Positions 1 through 6,434 of a stretch of DNA of 20,205 nt are shown one piece after another. The notes beneath the pieces are model-generated. The model saw only the letters and a list, made by a program, of their open reading frames with translations, did no database searches and was not told the origin of the DNA. This DNA is from a bacterium (GTDB lineage: Bacteria; Actinomycetota; Acidimicrobiia; UBA5794; ZC4RG35). The DNA is taken from contig JAPPKR010000046.1 of the NCBI GenBank assembly GCA_028819835.1, positions 1-20,205 of the forward strand, given 5' to 3'. Position 1 is the stretch's first letter. Each line of letters starts with the position of its first letter. The position numbers and the translations under genes are program-made.

Positions 1-188
1 TCGCCGGCAAATTGATCGCTTCCTGCCTGGCCAAGGCTATGGAGTTGGAGGTGGTCGGCCAGGCCACGGCCATCCTCAAGGACACCCGATCACCGGCTGT
101 GGTAATAGCCGTTCCCGACCTGGGCGCCACTACGGGAGAAGCCGCGGTGCTGGGCCTCAAGCTGTTCTTCGAGACTTCGATCTCCTGA
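1..188 (+). CDS. C-terminal end of an unidentified protein (partial)
   Basis: An open frame runs from the left edge (first full codon at position 3) to a TGA at 186-188, giving the last 61 residues of a protein whose start lies outside the window. The visible part is an alternating hydrophobic/charged alpha-beta-like sequence with segments such as LEVVGQATAILKD and VVIAVPDLGATTGEAA, ending LFFETSIS. I see no membrane segment, metal-binding cluster or motif I can name, so I give no function. It is followed by the AT-richer leader of the rsmG operon, so it is probably a separate transcription unit. Confidence rests only on the open frame and coding-like composition. Confidence 0.5.
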   Translation, partial: AGKLIASCLAKAMELEVVGQATAILKDTRSPAVVIAVPDLGATTGEAAVLGLKLFFETSIS

Positions 189-199
189 TCCCCCCTCCA

Positions 200-234
200 T
201 TGGACGGCGTTGGGTGTAAATTACACTGTTGTAA
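200..234 (+). promoter_or_regulatory. Putative rsmG-parAB promoter with overlapping inverted repeats
   Basis: A -35-like TTGGAC (200-205) is followed after 16 bp by a -10-like TACACT (222-227). The -10 lies inside a perfect 6-1-6 inverted repeat, GTGTAAATTACAC (214-226). It also lies in a second one, TTACA-N4-TGTAA (221-234). Together these give three TGTAA half-sites in about 20 bp, as expected of a repressor operator covering the -10. The promoter assignment is inferred from motif match and position; the regulator is unknown. Confidence 0.4.
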
Positions 235-280
235 TTCTCTGTATCTGCGATTCCATGCGTTCGACCCTTGCCGCCGCTTA

Positions 281-296
281 TGTTTCACGTGAAACA
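281..296. promoter_or_regulatory. parS: parS centromere site 1 (perfect)
   Basis: TGTTTCACGTGAAACA is a perfect 16-bp palindrome matching the conserved bacterial parS consensus bound by ParB. It lies in the leader of the rsmG-parA-parB operon, so ParB loading here could also influence transcription of its own gene. Confidence 0.95.
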
Positions 297-342
297 TCCT
301 CTGGGCTTGCCCTCCCGAGCCGCGACCCCGCTTTCTCCGGGA

Positions 343-358
343 TGTTTCACGTGAAACC
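343..358. promoter_or_regulatory. parS: parS centromere site 2 (one mismatch)
   Basis: TGTTTCACGTGAAACC differs from the perfect parS only in its last base. It is 62 bp from site 1 (start to start), about six helical turns, so both sites face a similar side of the DNA. It ends 8 bp before the rsmG ATG and occupies the place where a ribosome-binding site would normally sit. Confidence 0.88.
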
Positions 359-366
359 ATGACCCG

Positions 367-987
367 ATGGCCAGCCAACACGGACTGGACACCGTCCGGA
401 GAGCTGCTCAATGGGCGGGGATCACCCTAGCCGCCCGCCAGCTGGATCTTCTGGAGGACCTGGCCGACTGGCTGGTGGCGGAGGCAATCCCGGCGGGCGG
501 CCTGGGACCGGCAGAGGGATCGGTGGTGTATTCCCGACACATCGCCGACTCTCTCCTTTTCGCAGCCCCATGGCGCTCTCGACAAGGCTCGCCACCCACC
601 GTCCTTGACATTGGATCCGGAGTGGGACTTCCTGGCCTGCCTCTGTCCATTTGTTGGCCCTCCAGCCGCGTAACCCTCCTGGAGCGGTCGGTCCGGCGCG
701 CCGACCTGGCCCGGCGTGCGGTGCGCCTCCTGGGTTTGGATAACGTCGAAGTGGCCTCAACCCAGACACGGCAATGGAAAACCGCCGCCGAACTGTTGGT
801 CTGCCGCGCCGTTAGTTCCCCCGACCGCCTGAAAGGGGACCTGCACCGACTGCTCTCCCCCACAGGAGTAGCCGTGATCGGCGGTTCGCATCGCTCCCCG
901 CCCATCTATCAGGGGTTCTCAACCTGGCGGGTGCCGTCCAATATCCTTGGAAACCCGGTTTGGCTCCTTATCATGGAAAAAACATGA
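367..987 (+). CDS. rsmG: 16S rRNA (guanine-N7) methyltransferase RsmG (GidB)
   Basis: RsmG methylates N7 of a guanosine in the 530 loop of 16S rRNA (G527 in E. coli) using S-adenosylmethionine. The 206-residue product is of usual length. An N-terminal helical part carries YSRHIADSL (55-63), matching the family HxxDSL motif. The Rossmann-fold SAM motif VLDIGSGVGLPGLPLSI is at 79-95, the acidic strand end LLERS at 104-108, and the CRAV motif at 146-149. The ATG at 367 fits the family start but has no clear Shine-Dalgarno, because parS site 2 sits immediately upstream. The stop overlaps the parA start (ATGA). The coding strand is C-rich, unlike a typical leading-strand gene. Association with parAB is standard near bacterial origins. 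Confidence 0.93.
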   Translation: MASQHGLDTVRRAAQWAGITLAARQLDLLEDLADWLVAEAIPAGGLGPAEGSVVYSRHIADSLLFAAPWRSRQGSPPTVLDIGSGVGLPGLPLSICWPSSRVTLLERSVRRADLARRAVRLLGLDNVEVASTQTRQWKTAAELLVCRAVSSPDRLKGDLHRLLSPTGVAVIGGSHRSPPIYQGFSTWRVPSNILGNPVWLLIMEKT

Positions 988-1772
988 CCTCTGCCTTGAT
1001 CGCCATCACCAACCAAAAAGGCGGCGTAGGCAAAACCACTACGTCTGTCAACCTCGGCGCCGCCTTGGCCGGGTTGGGCGAATCCGTACTAGTCCTGGAC
1101 CTGGACCCCCAATCCAACGCCACCTCGGGGTTGGGCCTCAACCATGAAGAGGTAGCGGTCTCCATTTATGACGTCCTGCTCAAAGACACGCCGGTCGAGG
1201 ACGCCATCGAGCCAACCACGGTAAGAAACCTCTATCTCCTACCTTCTACCCGTCACCTTGTGGATGCCAACATAGAACTGGTCCCCATGATGGCCAGAGA
1301 ACAAAAGCTGCGTCATTGCCTGAGATCGATCGATGGTCAGTATTCCTATATCTTGATCGACTGTCCCCCTTCCTTGAGCCTTCTCACGGTGAATGCCCTG
1401 ACTGCCGCTCAATACGTCATGATTCCCATGCAGTGCGAGCAATACGCCCTCGACGGCCTGGTGGAGTTGAGTCGCACCATCGAGATGGTTCGCTCCGCTC
1501 TCAACCCCTCCCTCGAACTCCTCGGGGTCCTCTTGACCATGATGGATGGCAGAACACGTCTTTCCAGAGAGGTATCCGAACAGGTGAAGGGGCACTTCGG
1601 CGACCGGGTCTTTCGCAGTTACATCCCTCGTAGGGTTCGGCTGGCCGAGGCGGCGTCCTATGGGGAGCCCATCGACATCTTCGATCATATGAACCGGGGC
1701 GCCATCGCCTACCGGAGACTGGCCGAGGAACTCCGTGACCGTCTTAGAGCAAAGGGGGCATTGCAACCATGA
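984..1772 (+). CDS. parA: Chromosome partitioning ATPase ParA (Soj)
   Basis: ParA is a deviant-Walker ATPase that binds DNA non-specifically when ATP-bound and drives segregation of ParB-parS complexes. The 262-residue product has the deviant Walker A KGGVGKTTTS (12-21), with the signature lysine at its start. Walker A' is DLDPQSN (39-45), and Walker B is LIDCPPSLSLLT (124-135). I chose the ATG at 984 over an in-frame TTG at 960 because it gives the canonical ALIAITNQKGG beginning and an ATGA overlap with rsmG, implying translational coupling. The stop overlaps the parB start in the same way. No N-terminal helix-turn-helix is present, as in chromosomal Soj-type ParA rather than plasmid P1-type. 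Confidence 0.97.
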   Translation: MTSALIAITNQKGGVGKTTTSVNLGAALAGLGESVLVLDLDPQSNATSGLGLNHEEVAVSIYDVLLKDTPVEDAIEPTTVRNLYLLPSTRHLVDANIELVPMMAREQKLRHCLRSIDGQYSYILIDCPPSLSLLTVNALTAAQYVMIPMQCEQYALDGLVELSRTIEMVRSALNPSLELLGVLLTMMDGRTRLSREVSEQVKGHFGDRVFRSYIPRRVRLAEAASYGEPIDIFDHMNRGAIAYRRLAEELRDRLRAKGALQP

Positions 1773-2620
1773 CCAGCCGTCGAGGAGGACTGGGCCGGGG
1801 CTTGAGCGCCCTGATTCCAACCGGCGAGCCGGCCTCCGTTTCACCTTACCGAGAGATCCCCGTCAACCAGATCCGTCCCAACCCCGCGCAGCCCCGCTCA
1901 CATCATGACGAGGAGACGCTAAGGGGCTTGGCCCGCTCCATCATAGAGGTAGGTGTGCTACAACCCGTCGTGGTTCAGGAGAACGATGACGGCTACACCC
2001 TCATCTCCGGAGAGCGTCGCTGGCGGGCCGCACAACTGGCGGGCCTTCAGAGTATCCCTGCCATGCTTCGCCAGGCCGATGAGACCGGCGCTCTCACACA
2101 GGCACTCATCGAGAACCTCCAACGAGAGGATTTGACTCCGTTGGAGGAGGCCTCCGCCTACCGGGACCTCATCGACCAACACGGTCTCACCCAGCAGGAG
2201 GTAGCCCACCGGGTAGGTAAAGGGCGGGCCACAGTGGCCAACAGCATCCGGCTCCTCCGTCTGCCGCCGCCCATTCTCGAGCTACTGGAGACTGCGCAGC
2301 TCACCGCCGGGCATGCGCGGGCGCTTCTCTCGGTCTCCGACCCCAAGTACGCCGCTCACATCGCCAAACGGACGGTGGCGGAGGGATGGACGGTTCGCCA
2401 GGTAGAAGAAGCGGTCAATGCGCGGGCGCCCCGCAAAAGGACCTCGCGCGCCACCAGGACCCCCCGGCCTGCGCAGATCGTCGAATTGGAGACGAGGCTC
2501 ACCGACCAGTTGGGTCTCCCCGTCGCGATCAGCTACGGGAACCAAAAGGGGAGCGTGAAGGTCGGGTTCAACTCGATTGACGATTTGCAACGAGTCTTCG
2601 CCAAGCTGATCGCCCCCTGA
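1769..2620 (+). CDS. parB: Chromosome partitioning protein ParB (Spo0J), CTPase/parS binder
   Basis: ParB loads at parS and spreads along DNA as a CTP-dependent clamp, forming the segregation complex moved by ParA. The 283-residue protein begins with the RGGLGRGLSALIP peptide (4-16), the usual ParA-stimulating N-terminus. The ParB/sulfiredoxin-like domain includes the CTP-binding motifs GERRWRA (81-87) and ENLQRE (115-120). A helix-turn-helix follows at about 139-163 (LTQQEVAHRVGKGRATVANS). A basic linker (about 216-230) leads to a C-terminal dimerisation domain ending in RVFAKLIAP. Its start overlaps the parA stop (ATGA). Two parS sites about 1.4-1.5 kb upstream are the obvious local targets. 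The gene converges on jag with a 46-bp gap. Confidence 0.97.
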   Translation: MTSRRGGLGRGLSALIPTGEPASVSPYREIPVNQIRPNPAQPRSHHDEETLRGLARSIIEVGVLQPVVVQENDDGYTLISGERRWRAAQLAGLQSIPAMLRQADETGALTQALIENLQREDLTPLEEASAYRDLIDQHGLTQQEVAHRVGKGRATVANSIRLLRLPPPILELLETAQLTAGHARALLSVSDPKYAAHIAKRTVAEGWTVRQVEEAVNARAPRKRTSRATRTPRPAQIVELETRLTDQLGLPVAISYGNQKGSVKVGFNSIDDLQRVFAKLIAP

Positions 2621-2645
2621 CCTCGCGGCGTAACCCAACCGCCTC

Positions 2646-2668
2646 CACTCGCAACCGAGTGTGGTTTT
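2646..2668 (+). terminator. Possible terminator after parB
   Basis: A perfect 6-bp stem, CACTCG (2646-2651) with CGAGTG (2656-2661), closes a CAAC loop and is followed by GG and a TTTT run (2665-2668). It lies between the convergent parB and jag and just overlaps the jag stop codon. The stem is short, so function is uncertain. Confidence 0.35.
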
Positions 2669-3479
2669 AGCTGGCGTCTTCCTCCACATAAGCTATTACA
2701 ACATAACGTTGTGGCGCTTCGCCTTCTGAAAACGATCGTACATTATCGTGTTTGCCAACGGTGTCGTGAATGACCTTGCGGTCAGCAGCATTCATTGGCT
2801 CGAGCATCAGTTCCCCCCCTTCGGCGTTCACCTGCTCGATCAGGCCTGCCGCGTAGATAGCCAGAGCCTCCCGCCGGCGCATCCCGTACCCAGCGACATC
2901 CACCCGGAGTCGGGCCGATCCGCTGGTCTTACGCTTGATGACCGACTTGGCCACAGTGTGGAGAGCCTCGATGCCGCTGCCCCGCGGACCCACCAGAGCT
3001 TCCGTCTCTTCACCCTTGACATCCAAGGTAACCAGATCGTCAGCCAGCGTGGTCTTCACCTCCCCATCCATGTCCACCGCCTCCAATAGGCCCACCACAA
3101 AACTCTTGGCCACCTCAGCCTGCTCATCCACGGAGGCAGGAGCCTTCTTCTTGGCAGGTTGCCCGCGCCCTCCGGCCGGCTTCTTTGCCTGCCTCCTCTG
3201 GGAACCACGGGCCGGGGCCTGCTTCTGCCGCTTGGGTCTACTGTCCTGCTGGCGTCCCGATTTGGATTTCTCGCCCCGTCCCCCTCGCCCCCGGCGACGC
3301 TTGGCCGGCTTGCGCTTGGCGCGCACGATGGCGTCCTGTCGGCCTACTCCCAGGAATCCTCGGGCCGGTTCCTGCAGTATCTCCCATTCAACGCGGTTCC
3401 GGTCCTTCAGGCCTAGCTCTTCCAAGGCAGCCTGCTCAGCCAACTCCACGGTTCGGGCTCGTACTTCTATCAGTTCCAT
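2667..3479 (-). CDS. jag: Jag/KhpB-family RNA-binding protein (Jag-N, KH, R3H)
   Basis: This is a 270-residue cytoplasmic RNA-binding protein of the Jag (KhpB/EloR) family, associated in other bacteria with post-transcriptional control of envelope growth. A Jag-N domain spans about 1-55, containing RGFLGVGRQDA. A highly basic, low-complexity linker (about 56-115) is rich in Lys/Arg/Gly/Gln. The KH domain (about 124-195) has a GPRG loop at 164-167 instead of the more usual GRRG or GKRG. The R3H domain (about 205-265) has the expected R234...H238 and the SEGEAPQRYVVI ending. The ATG lies 1 nt after the yidC stop, so the two are probably translated together. The long basic linker is suited to RNA or ribosome contact, which is inference. 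Confidence 0.93.
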   Translation of the reverse strand: MELIEVRARTVELAEQAALEELGLKDRNRVEWEILQEPARGFLGVGRQDAIVRAKRKPAKRRRGRGGRGEKSKSGRQQDSRPKRQKQAPARGSQRRQAKKPAGGRGQPAKKKAPASVDEQAEVAKSFVVGLLEAVDMDGEVKTTLADDLVTLDVKGEETEALVGPRGSGIEALHTVAKSVIKRKTSGSARLRVDVAGYGMRRREALAIYAAGLIEQVNAEGGELMLEPMNAADRKVIHDTVGKHDNVRSFSEGEAPQRYVVIAYVEEDAS

Positions 3480-3480
3480 T

Positions 3481-4347
3481 TCAGTTCCTCCTCTTCCTCC
3501 TCCTCGATTTTCTGGCCGAATGGGAGTGTGGCTGGGCTGAGGACGGGGGATCCCCCTCGCCCGGCTTGTCCTCCGAACCCAGCCCCGGGGGCGGTTCCGG
3601 CCGACCGTCCATCCAATTGATAGCGATTTGCTGGCTCAGGCGAACCAGGTTGGAAGTTGTCCAATAAAGCAACAGTCCCGCAGGAAAGTTCCACGAGATG
3701 AAGCCCAGGAAGAGCGGCATGATGCGGGTGAACATCTGCATTTGCCGCCTTTGCCGGTCCCCCGCCACAGAGACCTGGTCGCGCTGGGTGTACCACTGCT
3801 GAATGTATTGAATGGTGATCATCAGGATCATGGTGCCCAGGTAGGGGAGCGCCGCCACCAGTCCTGTGGTGGTCGCTTGGGCGGGACTCAACGCCAAATC
3901 CATGCCGACGAAGATGGCCTCCTCTGCCCGGATGGCCTCCCACAAAGCGCTCCCGGGAGGGACAGGGGAAAAGTCGGTGTGCAGACCGGTGGGATCATTC
4001 AACACCCGAAAGATGGCAAACAGGATGGGGGACTGGACCAGCAGCGGGCCCAAACACCCGAGCGGTGAAGCCCCGTGCTCACGTTGCAACTCGGTCATCC
4101 GACGCTGCATCTCCTCGCGTTGATCCCGGTAATCCCGGCGGATGCGCTGCAACTCGGGCTGGATCTGCATCATCGCCCGGCTGGACCGGGTCTGTTTCAA
4201 GGTGAGAGGAAACAGCAAAGTGTTGATCACCACCGTCACCAGGATGATCGCTATGCCGAAGCTGGGAATGAAGTCGTATGAGATGGCAAACGACCAACCC
4301 AGCCCCTCCTTGATCCAGTCCCACAGGGTCCACCAGGGGTCTAGCAC
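3481..4347 (-). CDS. yidC: Membrane protein insertase YidC/OxaA
   Basis: YidC inserts membrane proteins alone or with SecYEG. The 288-residue protein starts at GTG (4347), preceded by a good GGAGG within yidD. It has the Oxa1-superfamily core: a first core TM (about 25-50), a charged helical hairpin (about 55-92) beginning KQTRSSRAMMQIQPELQ, and further TM segments around LGPLLVQSPILFAIFRVL, LPYLGTMILMITIQYI and MPLFLGFISWNFPAGLLLYW. The last contains the family FPAGL..YW signature. The tail is Pro/Gly-rich and ends in a strongly basic ARKSRRRKRRN, typical of ribosome-contacting tails. Oddly, the conserved groove arginine in TM1 (R73 in B. subtilis SpoIIIJ, R366 in E. coli) aligns with Asn in VVINTLLFPL. 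There is no large periplasmic domain, as usual outside Gram-negatives. Confidence 0.95.
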   Translation of the reverse strand: MLDPWWTLWDWIKEGLGWSFAISYDFIPSFGIAIILVTVVINTLLFPLTLKQTRSSRAMMQIQPELQRIRRDYRDQREEMQRRMTELQREHGASPLGCLGPLLVQSPILFAIFRVLNDPTGLHTDFSPVPPGSALWEAIRAEEAIFVGMDLALSPAQATTTGLVAALPYLGTMILMITIQYIQQWYTQRDQVSVAGDRQRRQMQMFTRIMPLFLGFISWNFPAGLLLYWTTSNLVRLSQQIAINWMDGRPEPPPGLGSEDKPGEGDPPSSAQPHSHSARKSRRRKRRN

Positions 4348-4613
4348 GTCTCCACACCTCCGGCCGGGACCGGCACCGGATCATACCCGCTCGATCCGAA
4401 GGGTTGACAGCGCAACAATCGACGCCCCGTCAAGAAAACCCCCTTACCAACGCCAAACCTCTCGATGGCTGTCCTGGCGTAGGCCGAACAGGTGGGAAGG
4501 TAGCGGCAACGGCGCCCGAAGACCGGGCTTATCCGTTCCTGATAGAGCCTTAGCGCGCCTAACAACATCCTTGCGGCCGGGCCGCCTGTCTTCTGCTCAG
4601 GTTGTGCTCTCAT
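4341..4613 (-). CDS. yidD: Membrane protein insertion efficiency factor YidD
   Basis: YidD is a small membrane-associated helper of YidC-dependent insertion. The 90-residue product carries the entire family signature: LYQERISPVFG, CRYLPTCSAYA, AIERFGVGKG, then RRLLRCQPFG and a DPVP ending. It contains the three conserved cysteines (two in the CRYLPTCS segment, one in RLLRC). The ATG at 4613 overlaps the rnpA stop (ATGA), and the 3' end overlaps the yidC start by 7 nt. The yidC ribosome-binding site therefore lies inside yidD, and the genes are translationally linked. Confidence 0.96.
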   Translation of the reverse strand: MRAQPEQKTGGPAARMLLGALRLYQERISPVFGRRCRYLPTCSAYARTAIERFGVGKGVFLTGRRLLRCQPFGSSGYDPVPVPAGGVETC

Positions 4614-4945
4614 TTTTCAATCACCGTTTCCAGTGCGGCTCTCAGCCACTTCACCAACGTTCGGAAGGGGACCTCCGCCACTTGCCGGGTGGCCACGATC
4701 ACATAATCACGGCCCGCAGGCGGACCGACTTCCGACAAAGCGGCGCGTAGGCGTCGCTTCGCACGATTGCGGATTACGGCCGTTCCAACCCGGCGACCGG
4801 CTACCAGGCCAATCCCTGTCCGATCTGTGGTATTCAGCACCGAAATGACGCTTAGGCCGCCCACCCGGCATCGCTTGCCTCGCGAGAATACCAAGCGAAA
4901 ATGCCTGGAAGTTCGCAGCGGCTGGTAACGCGGGCCTATCTTCAG
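4610..4945 (-). CDS. rnpA: Ribonuclease P protein component
   Basis: RnpA is the basic protein cofactor of RNase P, which trims tRNA 5' leaders. The core is clear: [17 protein letters not shown] at the N-terminus (family R...F..V...G), then [17 protein letters not shown] and the diagnostic RNRAKRRLR, ending in VKWLRAALE. The start is uncertain. Between the rpmH stop and the core there is no in-frame ATG, GTG or TTG. I provisionally take CTG at 4945, which forms a CTGA overlap with the rpmH stop, mirrors the ATGA/GTGA junctions elsewhere here, and gives a normal 111 residues. The frame stays open upstream through all of rpmH to a TTG at 5140, but that TTG is better read as the -35 of the rpmH promoter. 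Confidence 0.9.
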   Translation of the reverse strand: MKIGPRYQPLRTSRHFRLVFSRGKRCRVGGLSVISVLNTTDRTGIGLVAGRRVGTAVIRNRAKRRLRAALSEVGPPAGRDYVIVATRQVAEVPFRTLVKWLRAALETVIEK

Positions 4946-5076
4946 GCAGCCAGTCGCCTGCGACCCTTGTGTCTCCGGGCCCGAATTACGGCCCGGCCCC
5001 CGCGGGTGCGCATCCGATGACGAAATCCGTGCCGCCGCTTGCGACGGCGAACCTTGGGTTGATAGGTCCTCTTCAT
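4942..5076 (-). CDS. rpmH: 50S ribosomal protein L34
   Basis: A 44-residue, extremely basic protein read from ATG at 5076 to TGA at 4944-4942. The N-terminus [19 protein letters not shown] and the C-terminal [11 protein letters not shown] match L34 almost end to end. It heads the rpmH-rnpA-yidD-yidC-jag operon. It lies wholly within an out-of-frame upstream extension of the rnpA reading frame. The start has only a weak purine-rich stretch upstream, at the end of a short predicted leader of about 29 nt. Confidence 0.97.
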   Translation of the reverse strand: MKRTYQPKVRRRKRRHGFRHRMRTRGGRAVIRARRHKGRRRLAA

Positions 5077-5111
5077 TTAAACGAACCTGCAGACTGTCGA
5101 CAGCCTTGACA

Positions 5112-5140
5112 AGGCTATCGCAGCAACCCGCGGAAGTCAA
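5112..5140 (-). promoter_or_regulatory. Putative rpmH-operon promoter
   Basis: On the - strand, TTGACT (5140-5135) is followed by a 17-bp spacer and TAGCCT (5117-5112), a good sigma70/SigA-type pair. The predicted transcript starts near 5105, about 29 nt before the rpmH ATG. This placement would exclude translation of rnpA from the TTG at 5140. Confidence 0.55.
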
Positions 5141-5348
5141 GACGATACGGTCCCGCTTTAGGTGGAGAGGACCGGAACAAAGAGGCGTTTCGCGGAATCG
5201 GGCCGAAAACTCCCGGCGACGCAGGTAATTACAACCGTGTCATTATTAGTTAGTGACCCCGGCCCCAAGGCCCGTCGAGGACTGGTTTCCTCCTAGTCTC
5301 CCGATGACCGCCTAAGAACATGTCCTACGCCCGGAAGGCAGTGCTGCC

Positions 5349-6434
5349 ATGACGAGACATCTCACGCTGGCGGAGGTCGGCAGAAGCATCCGGCCTGCCG
5401 ACCGAGACGCCATGATGCGAGCACGATCGCGGCAGTCGACTCTAACCAAGCCGGAAGGAGCTCTCGGTCTTCTGGAGGACATCTCGATCCGACTGGCCGG
5501 CATGTTCGGCGACGAACGCCCCTCGATAGACGGCAAGACGGTGATTGTGGCGGCCGCCGATCACGGTGTTACCGCCCAGGGCGTCACCGGGTATCCGCAG
5601 GAGGTGACCTCGCAGATGGCTCTCAACTTCCTCTCGGGTGGAGCCGCCGTGAGTGTTATGGCCAACTTGCTGGGAGTGCGCCAGATCGTGGTGGACGCCG
5701 GGATAGCCGGCCCGGCGTTGCCGCGCCACCCCGGCCTGCGCTCCATTCGCGTGGGGAGAGGCACCGGGGACATAAGCCTCGGCCCTGCCATGTCACGCGA
5801 CCAGGCGATCCGCTGCGTGGAAGCGGGCATCAGACTGGCCATCGAAGTGGCGACCAGGGAAGGCTCACACCTGATAGCAACCGGCGATATGGGAATTGGA
5901 AACACGACTTCCTCGAGCGCGGTGACCGCCGCAATCACCGGGTGTCCACCGGAGGAGACCACCGGCGCGGGGACGGGACGCACCCCCACCGAACTCCTTC
6001 ACAAGACCGGCGTGGTCCGTCGGGCCCTGCAGGCAAACGACCCTGATCCTTCCGATCCGTTGGACGTGCTCGCCAAGGTCGGCGGGTTCGAGATCGGTGT
6101 GTTGGTCGGCGTCATTCTGGGCGGCGCCGTCATGCGCTGTGCCGTGCTGCTGGATGGCTTCATCTCCGGGGCTTCCGCTCTATTGGCCCAAGGCCTGTGC
6201 GGGCCGGCGAGGGATTACATGATTGCGTCCCACCGGTCGGCCGAGCAGGGCCATGAAGCGGTGTTGTCTCACTTAGGCTTGGAGCCCCTGCTGGACTTCA
6301 ATATGCGTCTGGGAGAAGGAACCGGAGCGGTGCTCGCCATCCCGATTGTGGAGGCGGCCGCTGCCTGTCTGTCCCGAATGGCCACCTTCGACCAGGCCGG
6401 GGTCTCCAACCTCCCAGAAGGCAGGCAATCGTGA
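5349..6434 (+). CDS. cobT: Nicotinate-nucleotide--dimethylbenzimidazole phosphoribosyltransferase CobT
   Basis: CobT makes alpha-ribazole phosphate from nicotinate mononucleotide and 5,6-dimethylbenzimidazole, the lower-ligand activation step of cobalamin assembly. The 361-residue length is normal. Visible motifs are TKPEGALG (33-40; family KPxGSLG), AADHGV (69-74), GRGTGD (137-141 region), TGDMGIGNTTSSSA (178-191), VGGFEIG (244-250) and RLGEGTGA (320-327). The last carries the catalytic glutamate E323 (E317 in Salmonella CobT). GGAAGG about 10 nt before the ATG is a ribosome-binding site. It is first of a cobT-cobS-cobU operon with GTGA overlaps. Composition on the + strand is neutral to G-rich, in contrast to the C-rich genes on both sides. 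Confidence 0.97.
   Translation: MTRHLTLAEVGRSIRPADRDAMMRARSRQSTLTKPEGALGLLEDISIRLAGMFGDERPSIDGKTVIVAAADHGVTAQGVTGYPQEVTSQMALNFLSGGAAVSVMANLLGVRQIVVDAGIAGPALPRHPGLRSIRVGRGTGDISLGPAMSRDQAIRCVEAGIRLAIEVATREGSHLIATGDMGIGNTTSSSAVTAAITGCPPEETTGAGTGRTPTELLHKTGVVRRALQANDPDPSDPLDVLAKVGGFEIGVLVGVILGGAVMRCAVLLDGFISGASALLAQGLCGPARDYMIASHRSAEQGHEAVLSHLGLEPLLDFNMRLGEGTGAVLAIPIVEAAAACLSRMATFDQAGVSNLPEGRQS

Noticed and set aside
960..983. TTG start of parA at 960
   Set aside because: Adds eight atypical residues. ATG 984 gives the family-typical start and an ATGA overlap with rsmG.
2935..3540. 201-codon + strand frame opposite jag
   Set aside because: Antisense shadow of the Jag KH domain and basic linker; low-complexity Ser/Arg/Pro translation.
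5141..5348. Cobalamin riboswitch upstream of cobT
   Set aside because: No B12-box (GCCACTG-like core) or surrounding conserved segments on the + strand. The only hit is a small GGCAG-TG-CTGCC repeat at 5337-5348 next to the ATG.
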